From: an uncultured Parabacteroides sp.
Lineage (GTDB): Bacteria > Bacteroidota > Bacteroidia > Bacteroidales > Tannerellaceae
Length of the DNA stretch: 8,523 nucleotides
NCBI GenBank assembly: GCA_910577325.1
Contig: CAJTMR010000004.1
Span: 177,234 to 185,756 of the forward strand
Reading direction: 5' to 3'
Part shown: positions 6,604 through 8,523 of the stretch, piece after piece
Numbering within the stretch: the stretch's first letter is position 1
How the letters are laid out: each line of letters starts with the position of its first letter
The notes under the pieces: model-generated
The model's input: the letters and a program-made list of their open reading frames with translations, nothing else
Told to the model about the DNA's origin: nothing
Databases searched by the model: none
Program-made: the position numbers and the translations under genes

Positions 6604-7470
6604 AAGATTGGCCAGTACCTTTTCGCTCAGACGGTCGAACGCCTGGCGGGTGCGGCCTGTCGAGGTCTGTACGCATCGTACATGCGGATGCTCCAAAAGG
6701 TGAGCGCCGCCCAAGGCGCCGACGGTATCGCAAAAACAAAGGTTATTGCCCGATAGCCATTTGACGAACGGTTCCTCGTCCCAGGCGGGAGACAGTCCTG
6801 TGTTGAACAGTATCTTCTTATCACCCAACTTCTGGAATTCGACCTCGTGCAGCAGGACGGTGTTCTTGTTCAGGCAGCAGAAGACGGCTTCGCTTTGCTC
6901 AAGGAGTTGTTCTAAGGGAAGGAAACGGTAGCCCTTTTCACAAGCCCATTCCTTTTCGCTACGGGCGAAATAAGATATTTCCGCACCGAAGAACCGGAGT
7001 GCATCGGCAATCATGCCGCCCGACTTGCCCAAGCCGATGATACCGGCTTTCAGTCCGGTAATCTCACGGACCTCGCCTTCCCAAGCCGGTTGGCCGAATC
7101 CGTGGAAGCAACGTACCAGTTCGCTTATGACATATTCGACTACTCCTTCGTCTCCATAATCCCGGATACCTGTGACTGTGATACCGTGCTTGTTGGCATA
7201 AATAATATCGACGTTGGCGCTTTCCGGAGAGTAAAGCGAACAGCACATACCGATGTATTTGATATTGGGACATCTTTCCATTACCTCGCGGCGGATACTC
7301 GAAGTGTAACTCAGCAGCACCGCGTCGGCATCGCCGATGCGACGGACGATCTCCTCGTCATCCGTCGGAATATCGGGGTACATCACTACTTCATTTGCAA
7401 ACGTGTGCAACGCTTCTTCTGCAGACGGGATCAAACTGACCGGCTCTATCGCAACTATTTTAGTAAACAT
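6586..7470 (-). CDS. D-2-hydroxyacid dehydrogenase-like NAD-binding protein, catalytic residues altered
   Basis: A 294-residue protein read from 7470 down to 6586, with the two-domain D-isomer 2-hydroxyacid dehydrogenase layout. The substrate-domain start contains CPNIKYIGM 67-75 and the segment NVDIIYANKHGITV, leading to VVEYVISELV 110-119. The NAD-binding loop is GLGKSG at 146-151. In active family members a catalytic Arg lies in an NTxRG motif, followed by a Glu and a His-containing TPH segment. Here the first reads NTGLS (223-227, Leu226 for Arg). No equivalent DV...EP block is apparent after CDTVGA, and the last reads QTSTGRT (268-274) with no His. The protein probably binds a dinucleotide but either uses different chemistry or has lost activity. 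The ATG at 7470 follows an A-rich leader about 30 nt long from a good minus-strand -7 box. It is somewhat short for the family, which usually has about 310-330 residues. Confidence 0.78.
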   Translation of the reverse strand: MFTKIVAIEPVSLIPSAEEALHTFANEVVMYPDIPTDDEEIVRRIGDADAVLLSYTSSIRREVMERCPNIKYIGMCCSLYSPESANVDIIYANKHGITVTGIRDYGDEGVVEYVISELVRCFHGFGQPAWEGEVREITGLKAGIIGLGKSGGMIADALRFFGAEISYFARSEKEWACEKGYRFLPLEQLLEQSEAVFCCLNKNTVLLHEVEFQKLGDKKILFNTGLSPAWDEEPFVKWLSGNNLCFCDTVGALGGAHLLEHPHVRCVQTSTGRTRQAFDRLSEKVLANLSEYNG

Positions 7471-7504
7471 AGCAATTCTTTCTTTTTTTTGAAAATAAGA
7501 TGAA

Positions 7505-7541
7505 ACAAAGATACGTTTTTTTGTAAAGTTTCTATCTTTGT
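7505..7541. promoter_or_regulatory. Divergent promoter pair with mirror-image -7 elements
   Basis: The minus-strand -7 box TATCTTTG occupies 7513-7506 and an identical plus-strand box occupies 7533-7540. They form a 9-bp perfect inverted repeat, ACAAAGATA and TATCTTTGT, separated by 19 nt that include a run of T. The left box serves the hydroxyacid-dehydrogenase-like gene at 7470 and the right box serves the SGNH hydrolase at 7587, with leaders of about 30 and 40 nt. Each promoter's -33 region would lie at or beside the other's -7 box, so polymerase should be able to occupy only one at a time. Neither has a clear TTTG -33 element. Confidence 0.7.
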
Positions 7542-7586
7542 ATTCAATTCATAATAATCAATGTAATAAAAAACTTATTTCTGCTC

Positions 7587-8354
7587 ATGAAAAATTCCAG
7601 AAGAGACTTCCTGAAAAAGGGAGCATTGGCAGGGTTTGGCGCCCTGATGATCCCGGAGATCGCAAAAGCTGCTGTAAAAGAGAATACATCCGTACATGCT
7701 CCGAAGATTAATCTGAAGAAAGATTGCGTGATCCTGTTCCAGGGTGATTCCATCACGGACTGCGGCCGTGACAAGAATAGCAACCGTTGTAATACGATGG
7801 AGCAGTTCGGTAGCGGTTATGTGCTTTTTACCGCTACGCAGTTGTTGGAGAGGAAGGCGGCTTTGCAGCCGAAGATTTACAATCGCGGTATCAGCGGCAA
7901 TAAAGTTTATCAGCTTCGTGAACGTTGGGAGATCGACTGCCTGGCTTTCCAGCCCGACGTTCTGAGTATCCTGATCGGTGTGAATGATTACTGGCATACG
8001 TTGACACATGGTTATAAAGGAACGGTCGAGACATACGAAAACGATCTGCGTGCTTTGTTGAAATATACGAAAGAAAAACTTCCGAATACGCAACTTGTAC
8101 TCTGTGAACCTTTTACCTTGCGTGATGGGGCAGCTATAGAAGATTCAAGGTGGTATCCGATGTTTGATGAATTCCGCAAGTCGGCCCGTAAGTTGTCCGA
8201 AGAGTTTAATACGGTCTTTGTTCCTTTTCAGTCCGGTTTCGATGCAGCAGCCAAGTTGGCTCCGGCACGCTACTGGTCGAACGACGGTGTACATCCCGAT
8301 TTGCCTGGTCGCCAGTTGATGGCGAATATGTGGCTGGAAGCAACTGGTTTATAG
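7587..8354 (+). CDS. Tat-exported SGNH/GDSL-family hydrolase
   Basis: A 255-residue predicted periplasmic or secreted esterase/acylhydrolase. The N-terminus carries a twin-arginine signal, SRRDFLK at 4-10, then a hydrophobic stretch and a likely AKA|A cleavage site after residue 28. The SGNH blocks are all visible: GDSIT 53-57 with nucleophile Ser55, NRGISGN 99-105 supplying the oxyanion Gly, IGVND 130-134 with Asn133, and DGVHP 233-237 with the catalytic Asp233 and His236. The family removes acetyl or other acyl groups from glycans, lipids or related esters; no feature here fixes the substrate. Tat export suggests it folds before transport. No carbohydrate-binding module is attached and no polysaccharide utilisation genes are in view. 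The leader contains an ATG-TAA start-stop pair at 7561-7566. It diverges from the dehydrogenase-like gene at 7470. Confidence 0.92.
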   Translation: MKNSRRDFLKKGALAGFGALMIPEIAKAAVKENTSVHAPKINLKKDCVILFQGDSITDCGRDKNSNRCNTMEQFGSGYVLFTATQLLERKAALQPKIYNRGISGNKVYQLRERWEIDCLAFQPDVLSILIGVNDYWHTLTHGYKGTVETYENDLRALLKYTKEKLPNTQLVLCEPFTLRDGAAIEDSRWYPMFDEFRKSARKLSEEFNTVFVPFQSGFDAAAKLAPARYWSNDGVHPDLPGRQLMANMWLEATGL

Positions 8355-8378
8355 AAAGATACATGGTTTAATGGGTGC

Positions 8379-8415
8379 AAATTAAGAAAAATTAGTTCGA
8401 AATTAGTTTAAAAAA
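8379..8415. repeat. Helically phased A-tract/AAATTA repeats upstream of the tRNA promoter
   Basis: AAATTAAG (8379-8386), AAATTAGT (8389-8396) and AAATTAGT (8400-8407) are spaced 10 and 11 nt apart. A run of six A follows at 8410-8415, again about one helical turn on. The series ends 12 nt before the -33 box at 8428. Such phasing fits intrinsically curved DNA or an UP-like activating region, though the surrounding sequence is AT-rich. Confidence 0.45.
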
Positions 8416-8427
8416 GAGCAGTCAAGT

Positions 8428-8458
8428 TTTGGTAAATAAAAAAATACCTCTATCTTTG
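8428..8458 (+). promoter_or_regulatory. Near-ideal Bacteroidetes promoter for tRNA-Gly
   Basis: TTTG at 8428-8431 and TATCTTTG at 8451-8458 are separated by exactly 19 nt, matching both elements and the spacing of the primary sigma factor consensus. Initiation would fall just a few bases before the mature tRNA 5' end at 8470. This is the only promoter in the window with a good -33 element, as expected for a stable RNA gene. Confidence 0.85.
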
Positions 8459-8469
8459 CACCCGTTATC

Positions 8470-8523
8470 GCGGAAGTAGCTCAGTTGGTAGAGCATAACC
8501 TTGCCAAGGTTAGGGTCGCGGGT
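8470..8523 (+). tRNA. tRNA-Gly (anticodon GCC), 3' end beyond the window
   Basis: The acceptor 5' strand GCGGAAG is at 8470-8476. The D-arm is GCTC/GAGC at 8479-8482 and 8491-8494 with loop AGTTGGTA. The anticodon stem is TAACC/GGTTA with loop TTGCCAA, and anticodon GCC lies at 8503-8505, decoding GGC and GGU glycine codons. A five-base variable loop follows, then the T-stem 5' strand GCGGG and one T. The T-loop, acceptor 3' strand and CCA region are cut off by the window end. Confidence 0.97.

Noticed and set aside
7090..7503. A 137-codon plus-strand frame opposite the hydroxyacid-dehydrogenase-like gene
   Set aside because: It runs through the divergent promoter region and antisense to a clear NAD-binding protein, with no recognisable motif of its own.
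1..8523. Mobile element, CRISPR array, phage or defence system
   Set aside because: No transposase, integrase, spaced repeat array or nuclease/effector gene was seen. A tRNA gene that could be an integration site lies at the right edge, but it is incomplete and no adjoining element is visible.

Overview
The window looks like chromosome from a gut Bacteroidetes (Bacteroidales), with Parabacteroides as my best guess. Three things support this. There are several copies of the Bacteroidetes -7 promoter element TAnnTTTG. Start codons are mostly preceded by AT-rich leaders without a Shine-Dalgarno sequence. The window also holds lineage-typical families: a DUF4221 lipoprotein, a macroglobulin-like (MG2) surface protein and a secreted retropepsin-like protease. 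The genus is inferred from overall gene character, not from a marker gene.

Layout. Positions 58-4362 hold a tight same-strand cluster with 12-nt gaps: a family-1 purine nucleoside phosphorylase, a DUF4221 predicted beta-propeller lipoprotein, and a 757-residue secreted MG2-type protein. A secreted protein with two complete retropepsin lobes (4435-5751) follows 72 nt later behind its own -7 element. Next is an aspartate-dehydrogenase-like oxidoreductase (5815-6603). Its 3' end overlaps by 18 bp the 3' end of a converging D-2-hydroxyacid-dehydrogenase-like gene (7470-6586, minus strand). That minus-strand gene shares a 116-bp divergent promoter region with a Tat-exported SGNH hydrolase (7587-8354). 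The window ends inside a tRNA-Gly(GCC) gene with a near-ideal promoter.

How the parts may work together. The phosphorylase is purine salvage housekeeping. Its two downstream cluster mates are envelope proteins with no obvious link to purines. The secreted double-lobe protease beside a macroglobulin-like protein is suggestive of an envelope protein-processing module, but that is inference. The two Rossmann enzymes share a feature: each keeps its nucleotide-binding fold but lacks residues considered catalytic in its named family, so neither family name should be taken as its activity. I see no phage, insertion sequence, CRISPR array or defence system. The most notable observations are the mirror-image divergent promoter, the two active-site-degenerate dehydrogenases in an overlapping convergent pair, -7 elements lying almost on top of start codons, and an AT-rich, cysteine-bearing patch inside the MG2 gene.
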